The notes beneath the pieces are model-generated. The model had not been told where the DNA came from. It searched no databases and saw nothing but the letters and a program-made list of their open reading frames with translations. Shown one piece after another: positions 44,528-52,615 of a stretch of 64,000 nt of DNA; the first letter of the stretch is position 1, and each line of letters opens with the position of its first letter. Origin of the DNA: an uncultured Armatimonadota bacterium (GTDB lineage: Bacteria > Armatimonadota > Fimbriimonadia > Fimbriimonadales > Fimbriimonadaceae); NCBI GenBank assembly GCA_903927025.1, contig CAIYLG010000012.1, forward strand, positions 62,001 through 126,000, given 5' to 3'. Made by a program: the position numbers and the translations under genes.

Positions 44528-45243
44528 TGAGCGAAACTGAGGGAAGCGGCAAGCTGACGCTGGTCGCTACCCCTATCGGCAACCTTGCCGATCTGTCGCC
44601 CCGAGCAGTTGAATCGCTCGGGGCGGCCGATTTTTGGATTGTTGAAGATTCTCGAATCAGCGGAAAGTTGGCGAGTCACCTCGGTTTGAAAAAGCCAATG
44701 CGGATTCTCAACGATCACACCTCGAGAAACCAAGTTGAGCGCTATCTGGCCGACCTGGTTGCTGGAGGACATGCCGCCCTGCTTACCGACGGCGGGGCGC
44801 CAGCGATAAGCGATCCCGGTTCGATTCTCACCGATTTATGCCACGAGGCGGGCGTCCAGCTTGAGGCGATTCCCGGCCCCAGTGCGGTTGTCACCGCGCT
44901 GATGCTGAGCGGATTCTTTGCTCAGCGTTTCGCCTTTCTTGGGTTTTTGGGCAGAAAGCCTGGCCCGATGAAGAGCGAGATGAAGGTCTTTGCCGATTCT
45001 CCTCTGACCCTTGTGCTTTTCGAGTCCCCGCACCGCCTAGACGTGCTGCTTAAGGCGGCCTTTGAAGCGCTGGGGCCCAGAAGGTACGTCATCTGCCGGG
45101 AACTCACGAAGATGCATGAGCAAGCGTACAGATCCACTCTTCCTGAGATTCCGACGGAAGGGCAGGTTCCGCGCAAAGGCGAACTGACCCTCGTGATCGA
45201 GGGTCGCAGAAAGAAGGATGTCGACACCTTCGACGAGGACTAG
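44527..45243 (+). CDS. rsmI: 16S rRNA 2'-O-ribose C1402 methyltransferase
   Basis: A 238-residue SAM-dependent methyltransferase of the tetrapyrrole-methylase fold, modifying cytidine 1402 in the ribosomal decoding centre. Motifs: LTLVATPIGNLADLSPRAVE, VEDSRISGKL, LLTDGGAPAISDPGS and IPGPSAVVTALMLSG, followed by FLGRKPGPM and LFESPHRLDVLL. Length is slightly short because the C-terminal accessory domain seen in E. coli is reduced. It is coupled to the parvulin gene and overlaps the convergent LuxR-type gene by 4 bases. Confidence 0.93.
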   Translation: MSETEGSGKLTLVATPIGNLADLSPRAVESLGAADFWIVEDSRISGKLASHLGLKKPMRILNDHTSRNQVERYLADLVAGGHAALLTDGGAPAISDPGSILTDLCHEAGVQLEAIPGPSAVVTALMLSGFFAQRFAFLGFLGRKPGPMKSEMKVFADSPLTLVLFESPHRLDVLLKAAFEALGPRRYVICRELTKMHEQAYRSTLPEIPTEGQVPRKGELTLVIEGRRKKDVDTFDED

Positions 45244-45851
45244 TAGCTTCGGCCGATGCCAACGATCGTGTCGTTGAGTTCGCCTTCGCCGGGCGTGAAT
45301 CGGAAGCTGTAGGAGCCAGAAAGCGACTTAGGAGCCTTGGCGCTCACGCTGAGCTCGGCATCGGCTTCCATGGAGGCACCGAGAGAGAGGGCCTCGTCTA
45401 AATCTGCACTGTCGATCAGGTCCGACATCTTGGAGCCTGACGGCACTGGCTTGTTCGAAAACAGAACCTCGCCTTCGAGACTCAGCAAAACGATCCAATC
45501 AGATGCGACGCTCAGGATCGCGTCTCCAATAGATGCCTCCACCTTGGCTGCAACCGGAGCGGACTTACCAGCCTGCTCAATCATGTGGTCGGCAACAAGC
45601 TTCAGGCACTCGTTGACGTACTGAAGATTTTCCACCGCCGCCTTGGATCGCTCGCTGGCGTACTTGGCAACGACCTCGGTTCGGCTCGATGCCTGATACT
45701 TGGCCAGGATGCGGCGCCAGTAGGTGCCGACAGTATCTGGGCTGATACCGAGCTTTATCGCGATTTCTTTATCGGTCAATCCGCGAGCGGCAAGTACAAG
45801 TACCTGTTCCTCGCGCTTTGGTGCTTCACCAGTGACTGTGGAGTCTGACAT
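45240..45851 (-). CDS. LuxR-type HTH regulator with PAS-like C-terminal domain
   Basis: A 203-residue protein. The GerE/LuxR helix-turn-helix is at the N-terminus (about residues 12-66: LVLAARGLTDKEIAIKLGIS, then TVGTYWRRILAKYQASSRTEV). A helical linker and a PAS-like sensor (about 105-200: ILSVASDWIVLLSLEGEVLF, MSDLIDSADLDEAL, YSFRFTPGEGELNDTIVGIG) follow. Most LuxR-family proteins have the HTH at the C-terminus, so the order is reversed. No receiver domain is present. GATACT/TACTCT lies 7-9 bases before the ATG. It is divergent from the pilin-like gene and could regulate it. Confidence 0.75.
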   Translation of the reverse strand: MSDSTVTGEAPKREEQVLVLAARGLTDKEIAIKLGISPDTVGTYWRRILAKYQASSRTEVVAKYASERSKAAVENLQYVNECLKLVADHMIEQAGKSAPVAAKVEASIGDAILSVASDWIVLLSLEGEVLFSNKPVPSGSKMSDLIDSADLDEALSLGASMEADAELSVSAKAPKSLSGSYSFRFTPGEGELNDTIVGIGRSY

Positions 45852-45983
45852 CGCTCTTAGAGTATCCCGAACAGCGCAAATTTACTTAACATATTTTTGA
45901 AATCAACAATTCCTAAGACGTTTTTGAGGAATTCGGTGCCTTCACTTTCTTTCTTCGTGCGAATGCTGTCTCCTGACTCGCTG

Positions 45984-45989
45984 TATCAT
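45984..45989 (+). promoter_or_regulatory. -10 box of a leaderless transcript
   Basis: TATCAT (five of six consensus bases) ends six bases before the ATG at 45996; no Shine-Dalgarno sequence intervenes. This fixes the pilin-like start, which otherwise could be placed up to 99 bases further upstream. Confidence 0.55.
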
Positions 45990-45995
45990 CCTGTA

Positions 45996-47054
45996 ATGAA
46001 CACTTGGTTCAGACAAAAGCGGCTTGGTGCATTCACTCTGATTGAACTACTTGTGGTGATTGCGATCATCGCAATCCTTGCCGCTATCCTGTTTCCGGTG
46101 TTTGCCCAGGCGAAGGGAGCGGCAAAGCGCACCATGTGCCTCAGCAACCTTAAGCAGATTGGGACTGCGACTCAGATCTACGTCAACGATTACGACGATA
46201 CGTTTTTTGAGGATCGATTCAATTGCGGAGGGACGGCGGCAAACGGGTTTAGTGCAGTATCCGTCTGCAACGAATACACGTCAAACGGCACTCTGAGCCC
46301 GGACGCTCCCGATCAGTCCAACCCCAGTCTTGCAGGGGGCACCGCTTCCTCGCCTGCCAACGAGAGGCTATTTTGGGTGTATGCGCTGTATCCGTATACG
46401 CGAAGCTATCTCTTGTTCAAAGACCCTGATAGCTCAAGTGCCTTCTACCCAGGCAGCGGAGTTGTCGAGAATTTCACAAAGGGTGACGGAGCTCAAACCT
46501 CGCAGGACTACGGCGGACAGAACAGCTTTGGGACGAACTTTGGCTGGATCACCTCTGCCGCGTCCAGCAGTGGAGGCTCCACAAGCCTGCCCAGTGCGGT
46601 CTCCAACACATCTATCCCCCGTATCTCCAGCACGATCCTCGCCATGGACAGCGGCTACTGGAAAACAGGTCCCGATGTGGTGAATGCAACCGGCTTAACC
46701 AACTGTTCACATCTCACTGCAGGCGTTTGCCCTTTACAGGGTGGAACGAACGTCGAGTACTACCAAGTGATTGGAGGAACCGTCCCTGCAAACCAAAGCC
46801 CATACTTCGTGAGTTTTTGGGCGAACCAAGGCGGGGGCCACTATTCGCAGAACGGGTCCAACCCCAAGTACGTCACCGCATCGACCAACCCATCGGCATC
46901 CCAGTTTCTAGCCCAGGACCTCTCTCGCCACAATGGCAGGTTCAACGTCGAGTTCACCGACACCCACGCCAAGAACATGGATTTCCACGTGACGATCGGA
47001 GATGTGTGTTACTGGTCGACCGACGTTGAGGGGCCTCACCCGAACTGCAACTAG
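45996..47054 (+). CDS. DUF1559-family prepilin-like protein
   Basis: A 352-residue protein with a type IV prepilin leader: a short basic start ([10 protein letters not shown]), the cleavage/methylation site [22 protein letters not shown] and a helical stalk ending [20 protein letters not shown]. The remainder is a large extracytoplasmic domain. Where H-X9-DG proteins have their C-terminal motif, this reads [18 protein letters not shown], so the Gly is replaced by Thr. Such proteins are abundant in Planctomycetes and Armatimonadota; they are probably processed by a prepilin peptidase and assembled at or near the envelope. It overlaps the convergent lyxose isomerase gene by 4 bases. Confidence 0.9.
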   Translation: MNTWFRQKRLGAFTLIELLVVIAIIAILAAILFPVFAQAKGAAKRTMCLSNLKQIGTATQIYVNDYDDTFFEDRFNCGGTAANGFSAVSVCNEYTSNGTLSPDAPDQSNPSLAGGTASSPANERLFWVYALYPYTRSYLLFKDPDSSSAFYPGSGVVENFTKGDGAQTSQDYGGQNSFGTNFGWITSAASSSGGSTSLPSAVSNTSIPRISSTILAMDSGYWKTGPDVVNATGLTNCSHLTAGVCPLQGGTNVEYYQVIGGTVPANQSPYFVSFWANQGGGHYSQNGSNPKYVTASTNPSASQFLAQDLSRHNGRFNVEFTDTHAKNMDFHVTIGDVCYWSTDVEGPHPNCN

Positions 47055-47620
47055 AGATCGCTGACGAGCCTGATAACGGGCGGCTCGTCTTCAACCACAT
47101 CTGGGTACCGACCGACTTCGGCGTTCACGAAGAAATTGTCGGTTAGGTCGTCGTTGGCTGTGGAGACTTCCCCTATGATGCACTCCTCGCTGAGGGGGAC
47201 AAACTCATGGTAGGTGCCTGGATTGATCTTCACGCGCCAGCCTGAATGGAGGTCAATGATTGAACCAGAGGGGAGCGAGATCGGCTGCCCGTTTAGCTTT
47301 ACTGATACTTCCGATCCGGTGCTCGCTTCTGGCTTGCCATTCCATAGCTGAATTCGCAACACTCCATACCGGGAGATGATGTCTTCCGTCTTCTTCGCAT
47401 GACAGTGCGCCGGAGTAGTCATCCCTTCTTTGGCGTACATCAGCTTTTCGCAATATTCAGCTTCCTCGGCCAGGTTCACCAGCACAAGGCCCCAACATTG
47501 GCAGTCGCCAAGGCCGAAGTCCGTTACATCCCATTTAGGTGTCGGTGGCAACGTCCAGCCGTGCCGCTGAAAACAGGTGTCTGCGTCCTGAATGAGTTGG
47601 TTGATTTCGCTTCTTTTCAC
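47051..47620 (-). CDS. D-lyxose / D-mannose isomerase (cupin type)
   Basis: A 189-residue cupin. The GTG at 47620 overlaps the upstream kinase stop (GTGA) and gives the family's usual beginning [13 protein letters not shown]. Metal ligands are visible in [14 protein letters not shown] and GTYHEFVPL. Family enzymes interconvert D-lyxose with D-xylulose and D-mannose with D-fructose using Mn2+. The adjacent PfkB kinase could phosphorylate the ketose product. An in-frame GTG at 47644 is a less likely start. Confidence 0.85.
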   Translation of the reverse strand: MKRSEINQLIQDADTCFQRHGWTLPPTPKWDVTDFGLGDCQCWGLVLVNLAEEAEYCEKLMYAKEGMTTPAHCHAKKTEDIISRYGVLRIQLWNGKPEASTGSEVSVKLNGQPISLPSGSIIDLHSGWRVKINPGTYHEFVPLSEECIIGEVSTANDDLTDNFFVNAEVGRYPDVVEDEPPVIRLVSDL

Positions 47621-48696
47621 GCGGTCACCGTGAGGGTTGGCCACCCCTTTTGGATCCGCTCCTCCGTTTCTGCCCAGGAGCGAATGCCGGAAATTGCGTC
47701 ATGGCCCTCGCAGCTGCAGGCACCCACAGCGACTGCGGCACGGGCGGCGTCCTCGGGGCAGAAACTGTGCAGCCAACCCATCAGCAGGCCCGCGACCGTT
47801 GCATCGCCCGCCCCGGTAGTTCCTGCCACGTCGACGGCAAAGCAGGGAGTCCAAACACGGCAGCCACGCCACTCAGAGGCATTGATCGGTAAAGCGTGCC
47901 CGATATCCCCGAATTCACTTCTAGCCGCAAGGTAAAGCCCTAGAGTGCCGGCTTTGACCCCCACAACTTGGGCCCCCATCGTCAGTGCGCGTTCTGTTAA
48001 CTCCTCAATTTTCATCTTTGGGATCGGTTGACGTCCGTGGTCGAGAAACCCCTCTCGTTCGAGCATAAAGAACAATTCCTCAGCGTTGGGCAGAAAGAGA
48101 TCTGTATACGGCAACACTTGTTCCAGGATTTGATACCAGTTCGCTTGGGCGGCGGCTCCGCTGAGGTCTGGCAGACTCATGTCGAGGGAGGTTGTCACTC
48201 CGAGGTCCTTGGCCCTCTTGAATAGGCTTACCAATTCCCGTCCGCCATCTTCGTGCATCTTGGCCATCAGCGTGGGATAGCCAAAGTGCATCAGCCGGGT
48301 CCGTCTAATACGGTCGTCGCTAACATCGGCGGATGTAAACGTATCGTTGCAACCTGGGTAGTGCAGGAACATCCGATCTTCGCCGGTGAGACTGATCACG
48401 ACGGAGTAGGAGGTTGAATCTTGGTCAGACACTGCCATCCCGGCGCTCAAGCCGCTTCCTGTGCGCTCTAGTACCTCGCAGACTGCCTTGCCGAAGAGAT
48501 CGTCTCCGATCTTGCCACAGAGCCCTGTGATGACTCCGAGTCGATGGAGAGCCTGCCCGGTGTTGGATACCACGCCTCCCGTGCTCAGCTGAGCGGCCCC
48601 GACCTCAATCAGACGACCTGGATCAAAGGTGACTCGGCTTTCAAAGCCGGGGATGATGTCGAGACAGATATGGCCAGCAACCAGCGCATCAACCAT
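47617..48696 (-). CDS. PfkB-family carbohydrate kinase
   Basis: A 359-residue ribokinase-like kinase. The N-terminal substrate signature is AQLSTGGVVSNTGQALHRLG. The C-terminal signature with the catalytic Asp and anion hole is VAGTTGAGDATVAGLLMG. It overlaps the upstream oxidoreductase gene by 8 bases and the downstream isomerase by a GTGA junction, so the three form one operon. The likely substrate is a ketose such as xylulose or fructose, by association with the isomerase. Confidence 0.88.
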   Translation of the reverse strand: MVDALVAGHICLDIIPGFESRVTFDPGRLIEVGAAQLSTGGVVSNTGQALHRLGVITGLCGKIGDDLFGKAVCEVLERTGSGLSAGMAVSDQDSTSYSVVISLTGEDRMFLHYPGCNDTFTSADVSDDRIRRTRLMHFGYPTLMAKMHEDGGRELVSLFKRAKDLGVTTSLDMSLPDLSGAAAQANWYQILEQVLPYTDLFLPNAEELFFMLEREGFLDHGRQPIPKMKIEELTERALTMGAQVVGVKAGTLGLYLAARSEFGDIGHALPINASEWRGCRVWTPCFAVDVAGTTGAGDATVAGLLMGWLHSFCPEDAARAAVAVGACSCEGHDAISGIRSWAETEERIQKGWPTLTVTA

Positions 48697-49843
48697 GGCT
48701 GCCGTCCGCGACTTTAACGGTCATGCCGGTTCGCTGCGATTCTAGAGCGGCCGTGAACAGGTGGTGGCTTCCAAGTGCCTCTTCCGGCGTTGCGCATCGA
48801 AAATCCCCGTCCATACCGTCTCCGTGGGTCAGTTCATCGACAAACGCCGCCCACATCTGGAGGATCGCATCGCTAAAGCCAAATTCAAAGATTCCGCCAG
48901 TGAGTGTGGGGTAGGCGGATTCGTAGCCGACGTCTTCATGACGCCAAGCCTGGGCGCTTCCGGGCGCAAACGGCATTGTCCTAATCAACTTCGGATCCTT
49001 GGTGCTGAATTCCGCACTCATCTGTGTGCCTAGAACTCGGAGGTACCAAGTGTTCATGTCGCCTGGAGAAATTCGCTTCGTCTCCAGAACCATCGGGAAA
49101 CCCTGACTCGTTTCGCAGGCGAGGATCGCGTTGTCCCAGGTTTCGCAGTCAGAAATGCCCCCTTTGCCGTCTGGACGGGTTTTCACGATGTTGCTTAGAA
49201 GAGCTCGCACGTTGATAGGGCTCCAGCCGAGTCGTAGCGGTACGTGGAGGATGTGCATGCCGAGATCTCCCATGCAGCCATATTCACCGCAGGTGGCAAT
49301 CTTCCGTTTCCAGTTGATCGGCTTGCTTGGGTCTAGATCGGAACTGTGCAGAAAGCCAGCCCGGACCTCGATGATTTCTCCAAAGTCGCCAGCCTCCGCG
49401 TGGTGGAAGATCCTTCTTGCGCCTGGAAAGTAGGGGAATTCGCCTGAGCATCGGACCAGGACCTGAGGGTGTTCCTGGGCGCACGCAAGGATCTTCTCAG
49501 CAGCGGCAAGGTCGATTCCGAATGGCTTCTCGGCAAGAAGATGCTTTCCGGCTGAAATGATGTCGCAGTAGATCTGTTCGTGGAGATTGTGCGGCACCGC
49601 ACAGTACACGGCTTCGACATCCGGGTTGGCAAGTAGTTCGCGATAATCCGCGGTGATCTGGGTCACGTTGAAGTTGTCCGTGAACCACTGGGTCGCGCCT
49701 GGATTTGCGTCGCATACCGCGACGATTTCTGGACGGGCTTCGGTTTGAAGGAGGTGGCACCAACGCGCCGCCGCACTGCCAAATTCGCGGCCCATTAGGC
49801 CACAGCCAATAATTCCGAACCGCACCGTCCGTTGAGGCTTCAC
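48689..49843 (-). CDS. Gfo/Idh/MocA-family sugar oxidoreductase
   Basis: A 384-residue NAD(P)-dependent dehydrogenase. The Rossmann motif is FGIIGCGLMGREFGSA, the cofactor Asp is in VAVCDANPG and the catalytic Lys in LLAEKPFGID. The C-terminal half is the usual beta-sheet substrate domain. It starts at GTG 49843, preceded at exactly six bases by TAAACT. As first gene of the dehydrogenase-kinase-isomerase operon it may oxidise a sugar or polyol feeding the lyxose/mannose route. Substrate unknown. Confidence 0.87.
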   Translation of the reverse strand: MKPQRTVRFGIIGCGLMGREFGSAAARWCHLLQTEARPEIVAVCDANPGATQWFTDNFNVTQITADYRELLANPDVEAVYCAVPHNLHEQIYCDIISAGKHLLAEKPFGIDLAAAEKILACAQEHPQVLVRCSGEFPYFPGARRIFHHAEAGDFGEIIEVRAGFLHSSDLDPSKPINWKRKIATCGEYGCMGDLGMHILHVPLRLGWSPINVRALLSNIVKTRPDGKGGISDCETWDNAILACETSQGFPMVLETKRISPGDMNTWYLRVLGTQMSAEFSTKDPKLIRTMPFAPGSAQAWRHEDVGYESAYPTLTGGIFEFGFSDAILQMWAAFVDELTHGDGMDGDFRCATPEEALGSHHLFTAALESQRTGMTVKVADGSHG

Positions 49844-49849
49844 GGTGCC

Positions 49850-49855
49850 AGTTTA
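49850..49855 (-). promoter_or_regulatory. Putative -10 box of a leaderless transcript
   Basis: TAAACT on the minus strand ends six bases before the GTG start at 49843; no Shine-Dalgarno sequence is present. No good -35 is seen. Confidence 0.45.
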
Positions 49856-49863
49856 CACCTGCC

Positions 49864-49893
49864 GTCCGGGCTCGATTTGAGCCGAGCCCGGAC
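49864..49893. terminator. Perfect 11-pair hairpin after argDF
   Basis: GTCCGGGCTCG, an eight-base loop, CGAGCCCGGAC. It lies just downstream of the argDF stop (minus strand, 49902) and upstream of the oxidoreductase promoter. No T-run follows. Confidence 0.6.
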
Positions 49894-49901
49894 GCAAAGG
49901 G

Positions 49902-52007
49902 TCACAGCCCGAGAATCTTCTGAATGAGCGCCTTTTGCGCATGGAATCGATTTTCTGCTTGGTCAACGACCTTGGATTGAGGTCCATCGATAACCTCTTC
50001 GGTCACTTCAAACCCTCGTCGTGCGGGCAGGCAGTGGAGGAAAATGGCGTTCTTATCCGCGATCTCCATCACCTTGCCATTCACCTGATATGGCTCGAAT
50101 ACCTTGAGGCGATGGTCCTGTTCGTGCTCGTCCCCCATCGACACCCAAACGTCCGTGTAAACCACGTGGGCTCCGGTGAGACCCTCTTCCAAATTGGTCG
50201 TCTGGGTCATCCCCTCAATGGGTTCGAGCCGGAAGTTCTCAGGTCCGCAGATGGTGAACGGATGTCCCAGCCGGGTGGCAAGCTTGGCGAGTGACCGGGC
50301 CACATTGTTGCCGTCACCCACGTAGGTGATCTTGACCTTGTCGGTGCCAAAAGACTCCTGAATCGTCTGCATATCCGCCAGTGCCTGGCAAGGATGCTCC
50401 CATTCGGTGAGGGCGTTGATGACGGGGACTTCTGCCCATTGTGCCAACTCGGTCAGGTGCTTCTGCCAATAGAGTCGAGCCACGATGAGGTTGCACCATC
50501 GCGAAAGATTCTGGGCGATATCCTTGATGGGTTCTCTTGAACCCATCGCGATATCTCCCTTTCCAAGATGGATCGGCTGGCCGCCCAATTCTCGGATTGC
50601 GGCTTCAAATGAGACTCGTGTTCGAAGCGACTGCTTTTCGAAGACCATCGCCACCGTGCGATTTTCGACGCCGGTGATGACGGCAGGGGCGACCTTCCTT
50701 CGGTGCTTGCTGAAAGCGGCAAGGTCAAGAATCTCTTCGATCTGAGCAAGAGAGAGGTCGTCAATCGAGAGGAAGTCGTGCAGGGGTGCTGGCGATACCT
50801 TCACCGTTGCCGTCTTAGGAAGAACTGGTGCGGTCACCTGGATGACTTCTGCGATGATTCCGAGCGCATGCTCGATCTGCTCTTCCGTCACGATAAGCGG
50901 TGGCACAAATCGGAGGCAATACTCGTCGGTCGCGTTGATGATCAGCTTTTGCTCAAAGCATTTCTTAACAATGTCCCGGGCGATTGGCTGCTCGAGCTGA
51001 GCTCCGATCATAAGACCTCTGCCGGATACGGCAAACCCCATCGAGGTCAGAGCGGTTTTAAGCTTCTCACCCAACTCGGCGGTCTTCGTGAGCAGGTCCT
51101 GGTGCTCGATGGTGTCGATCACCGCGAGGGCTGTGGCACAGGCGAGAGGGTTTCCGCCAAAAGTGGACCCGTGATCGCCTGGTTCAAGAATCTCTGCGGC
51201 CTTACCGGCGGCCATCGTTGCGCCTATTGGGACTCCGCCAGCCAAAGCCTTTGCAGTGACCACGACATCAGGCTTGAGATCGTGATGCTGGTACGTGAAC
51301 CATTTGCCTGAGCGACCCATGCCGCACTGAATTTCATCCAGCATGAACAGAGCGTTGTGTTCCTCACACAGGTTCTGCGCCTCATGGAGAAATTCTGGAG
51401 TGAGCTCCAGGATGCCACCCTCGCCCATGATGGGTTCGAGGAGGATCGCCGCCACTTTGTGCGAGAACGCGTCTCGGAGCTCTTCAATGCTGTTTGGCGC
51501 GATGTGCACGAACCCAGGCACGATCGGCTCGAAGGGCCGCTGATACTTTCGCTGTCCGGTTGCAGACAGAGCACCGAGCGATCTTCCGTGGAAGGACCTC
51601 TGAAGGGTGATGATGGTGTAGTCCCCGTCTGGTCGCTTAGAATTGCCGTGCTTCTTGGCGATTTTGAGGGCGCACTCAATTGCAGTGGCGCCGCAGTTTG
51701 CAAAGAACACCCGGTCCATCCCGCTTATCTTGCAGAGCTTTGCCGCCAGTTGGGCCTGGGGTGCGGTCAGCAGGATATTCGAAGTGTGGATAAGTTGCTG
51801 AGCCTGGCGAGTGATGGCTGCTACAACGGCTGGGTGGCAGTGCCCCAATTGGCATACCGCGATTCCGGCAAGCAGGTCTAGATACTCGTTGCCTCGGTTG
51901 TCCCAGAGGCTGCATCCGGATCCCTGAACGAACAGCGCGGGCATCCGGTTGTAGGTATGCATCACATACTGGTCGTCGGTTGATTTGATAGTGTCGTACT
52001 TGAGCAT
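49902..52007 (-). CDS. argD-argF: Fused acetylornithine aminotransferase - ornithine carbamoyltransferase
   Basis: A single frame of 701 residues encodes two arginine-pathway enzymes. Residues about 1-395 are a class III PLP aminotransferase: RVFFANCGATAIECALKIAK, EPIMGEGGI, FMLDEIQCGMGRSGKW and the PLP lysine in VTAKALAGGVPIGA. Residues about 405-701 are an ornithine carbamoyltransferase: carbamoyl-phosphate loop FEKQSLRTRVSFEAA (STRTR replaced by SLRTR), EHPCQALADMQTI, DVWVSMGDE for ornithine binding and HCLPARRGFEV. The linker (about 395-410: PVLPKTATVKVSPAP) has no stop or start. AAGGAATCA precedes the ATG. ArgD makes N-acetylornithine and ArgF uses ornithine two steps later, so an acetyl-removing enzyme (ArgJ or ArgE) must be encoded elsewhere. 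The two genes are normally separate. Confidence 0.93.
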   Translation of the reverse strand: MLKYDTIKSTDDQYVMHTYNRMPALFVQGSGCSLWDNRGNEYLDLLAGIAVCQLGHCHPAVVAAITRQAQQLIHTSNILLTAPQAQLAAKLCKISGMDRVFFANCGATAIECALKIAKKHGNSKRPDGDYTIITLQRSFHGRSLGALSATGQRKYQRPFEPIVPGFVHIAPNSIEELRDAFSHKVAAILLEPIMGEGGILELTPEFLHEAQNLCEEHNALFMLDEIQCGMGRSGKWFTYQHHDLKPDVVVTAKALAGGVPIGATMAAGKAAEILEPGDHGSTFGGNPLACATALAVIDTIEHQDLLTKTAELGEKLKTALTSMGFAVSGRGLMIGAQLEQPIARDIVKKCFEQKLIINATDEYCLRFVPPLIVTEEQIEHALGIIAEVIQVTAPVLPKTATVKVSPAPLHDFLSIDDLSLAQIEEILDLAAFSKHRRKVAPAVITGVENRTVAMVFEKQSLRTRVSFEAAIRELGGQPIHLGKGDIAMGSREPIKDIAQNLSRWCNLIVARLYWQKHLTELAQWAEVPVINALTEWEHPCQALADMQTIQESFGTDKVKITYVGDGNNVARSLAKLATRLGHPFTICGPENFRLEPIEGMTQTTNLEEGLTGAHVVYTDVWVSMGDEHEQDHRLKVFEPYQVNGKVMEIADKNAIFLHCLPARRGFEVTEEVIDGPQSKVVDQAENRFHAQKALIQKILGL

Positions 52008-52243
52008 TGATTCCTTCGTTTAAGTGGCCATGACTGCGCAATTTGGCGCGAGTCGAAGAACGAGAGGCTGAGGGGAGACGGGGTGCGGATTAGGCGCTGG
52101 GCGGTTTGCCCGACTCCCCTAGATACGTGGCGTACGACGGCGCAGCTGGCGCGGAAGCGGCGCTTTGGTGTTGAGTCCCAATGTCGGGGAACCACCTGTC
52201 ATCGTTCTAACCATACCTGAAATACATATTCATCAGGAAATCC

Positions 52244-52272
52244 TTGCACGCGGCGCTCTCCCGGACTATAAT
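52244..52272 (+). promoter_or_regulatory. Strong sigma-70-type promoter
   Basis: TTGCAC, a 17-base spacer and a perfect TATAAT (52267-52272). It is the best promoter match seen in the window. Transcription would start near 52279 and give a leader of about 108 bases. Confidence 0.75.
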
Positions 52273-52278
52273 GGCCTA

Positions 52279-52387
52279 GCAGTTTGAACCTGCAACCCGA
52301 TTTGGGTGTTGAGGGTATAACTCTCGAAGCGCTGGTTCAAAGGCGCATTAACATTCCGAAAGGAATGGTTTGTCAGGAGGTGTTTGT
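52279..52387 (+). ncRNA. Structured 5' leader, candidate cis-regulatory RNA
   Basis: An outer stem TTTGAACC / GGTTCAAA (52283-52290 with 52334-52341) encloses two hairpins: CAACCC-GATTT-GGG(TG)TTG (52293-52311) and AGGG-TATAA-CTCT (52312-52324). A third hairpin CATTCC-GAAA-GGAATG (52352-52367) has a GNRA tetraloop and stands just before the strong AGGAGG (52375-52380). This order suggests control of translation initiation. It does not match a riboswitch class I can recall. Confidence 0.5.
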
Positions 52388-52528
52388 ATGACTAAGAAGA
52401 TTTTCGCGCTCGTGATGGTGGTCAGCGTTCTCGGTGCATTTTTGGCTGGATGCAAGAAGGATGAGGCCGGAGCTGACAGCGCTTCAGCTGCATCGTCCGC
52501 AGCTTCGTCCGATTCTGCAACCAAGTAA
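52388..52528 (+). CDS. Tiny lipoprotein, 46 aa
   Basis: The 46-residue product has a signal peptide (KKIFALVMVVSVLGAFLAGC) with lipobox LAGC. The mature part is about 25 residues: KKDEAGADSASAASSAASSD then SATK, a low-complexity Ala/Ser/Asp chain. AGGAGG lies seven bases before the ATG. A near-consensus promoter, a structured leader and a strong terminator surround it, so it is probably highly expressed. It resembles entericidin- or Lpp-like small lipoproteins in layout only. Confidence 0.8.
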   Translation: MTKKIFALVMVVSVLGAFLAGCKKDEAGADSASAASSAASSDSATK

Positions 52529-52569
52529 GCTAATTTAGCCGAACGCTGCCCATTTAACGGGCATCAATA

Positions 52570-52605
52570 AAGGGTTCCTGTCCAAGAGTGACAGGAACCC
52601 TTTTT
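52570..52605 (+). terminator. Rho-independent terminator
   Basis: A perfect 13-pair stem AAGGGTTCCTGTC / GACAGGAACCCTT with a seven-base loop, followed by T5. It ends the tiny lipoprotein transcript. The A-rich left flank means it can also act for the convergent coiled-coil lipoprotein gene. Confidence 0.9.
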
Positions 52606-52615
52606 GATTTGTGGT

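Noticed and set aside
52279-52387. Leader as a cyclic-di-GMP-I (GEMM) riboswitch
   Set aside because: The GNRA-capped hairpin is suggestive, but the conserved core junction and the partner receptor helix of that class are not visible.
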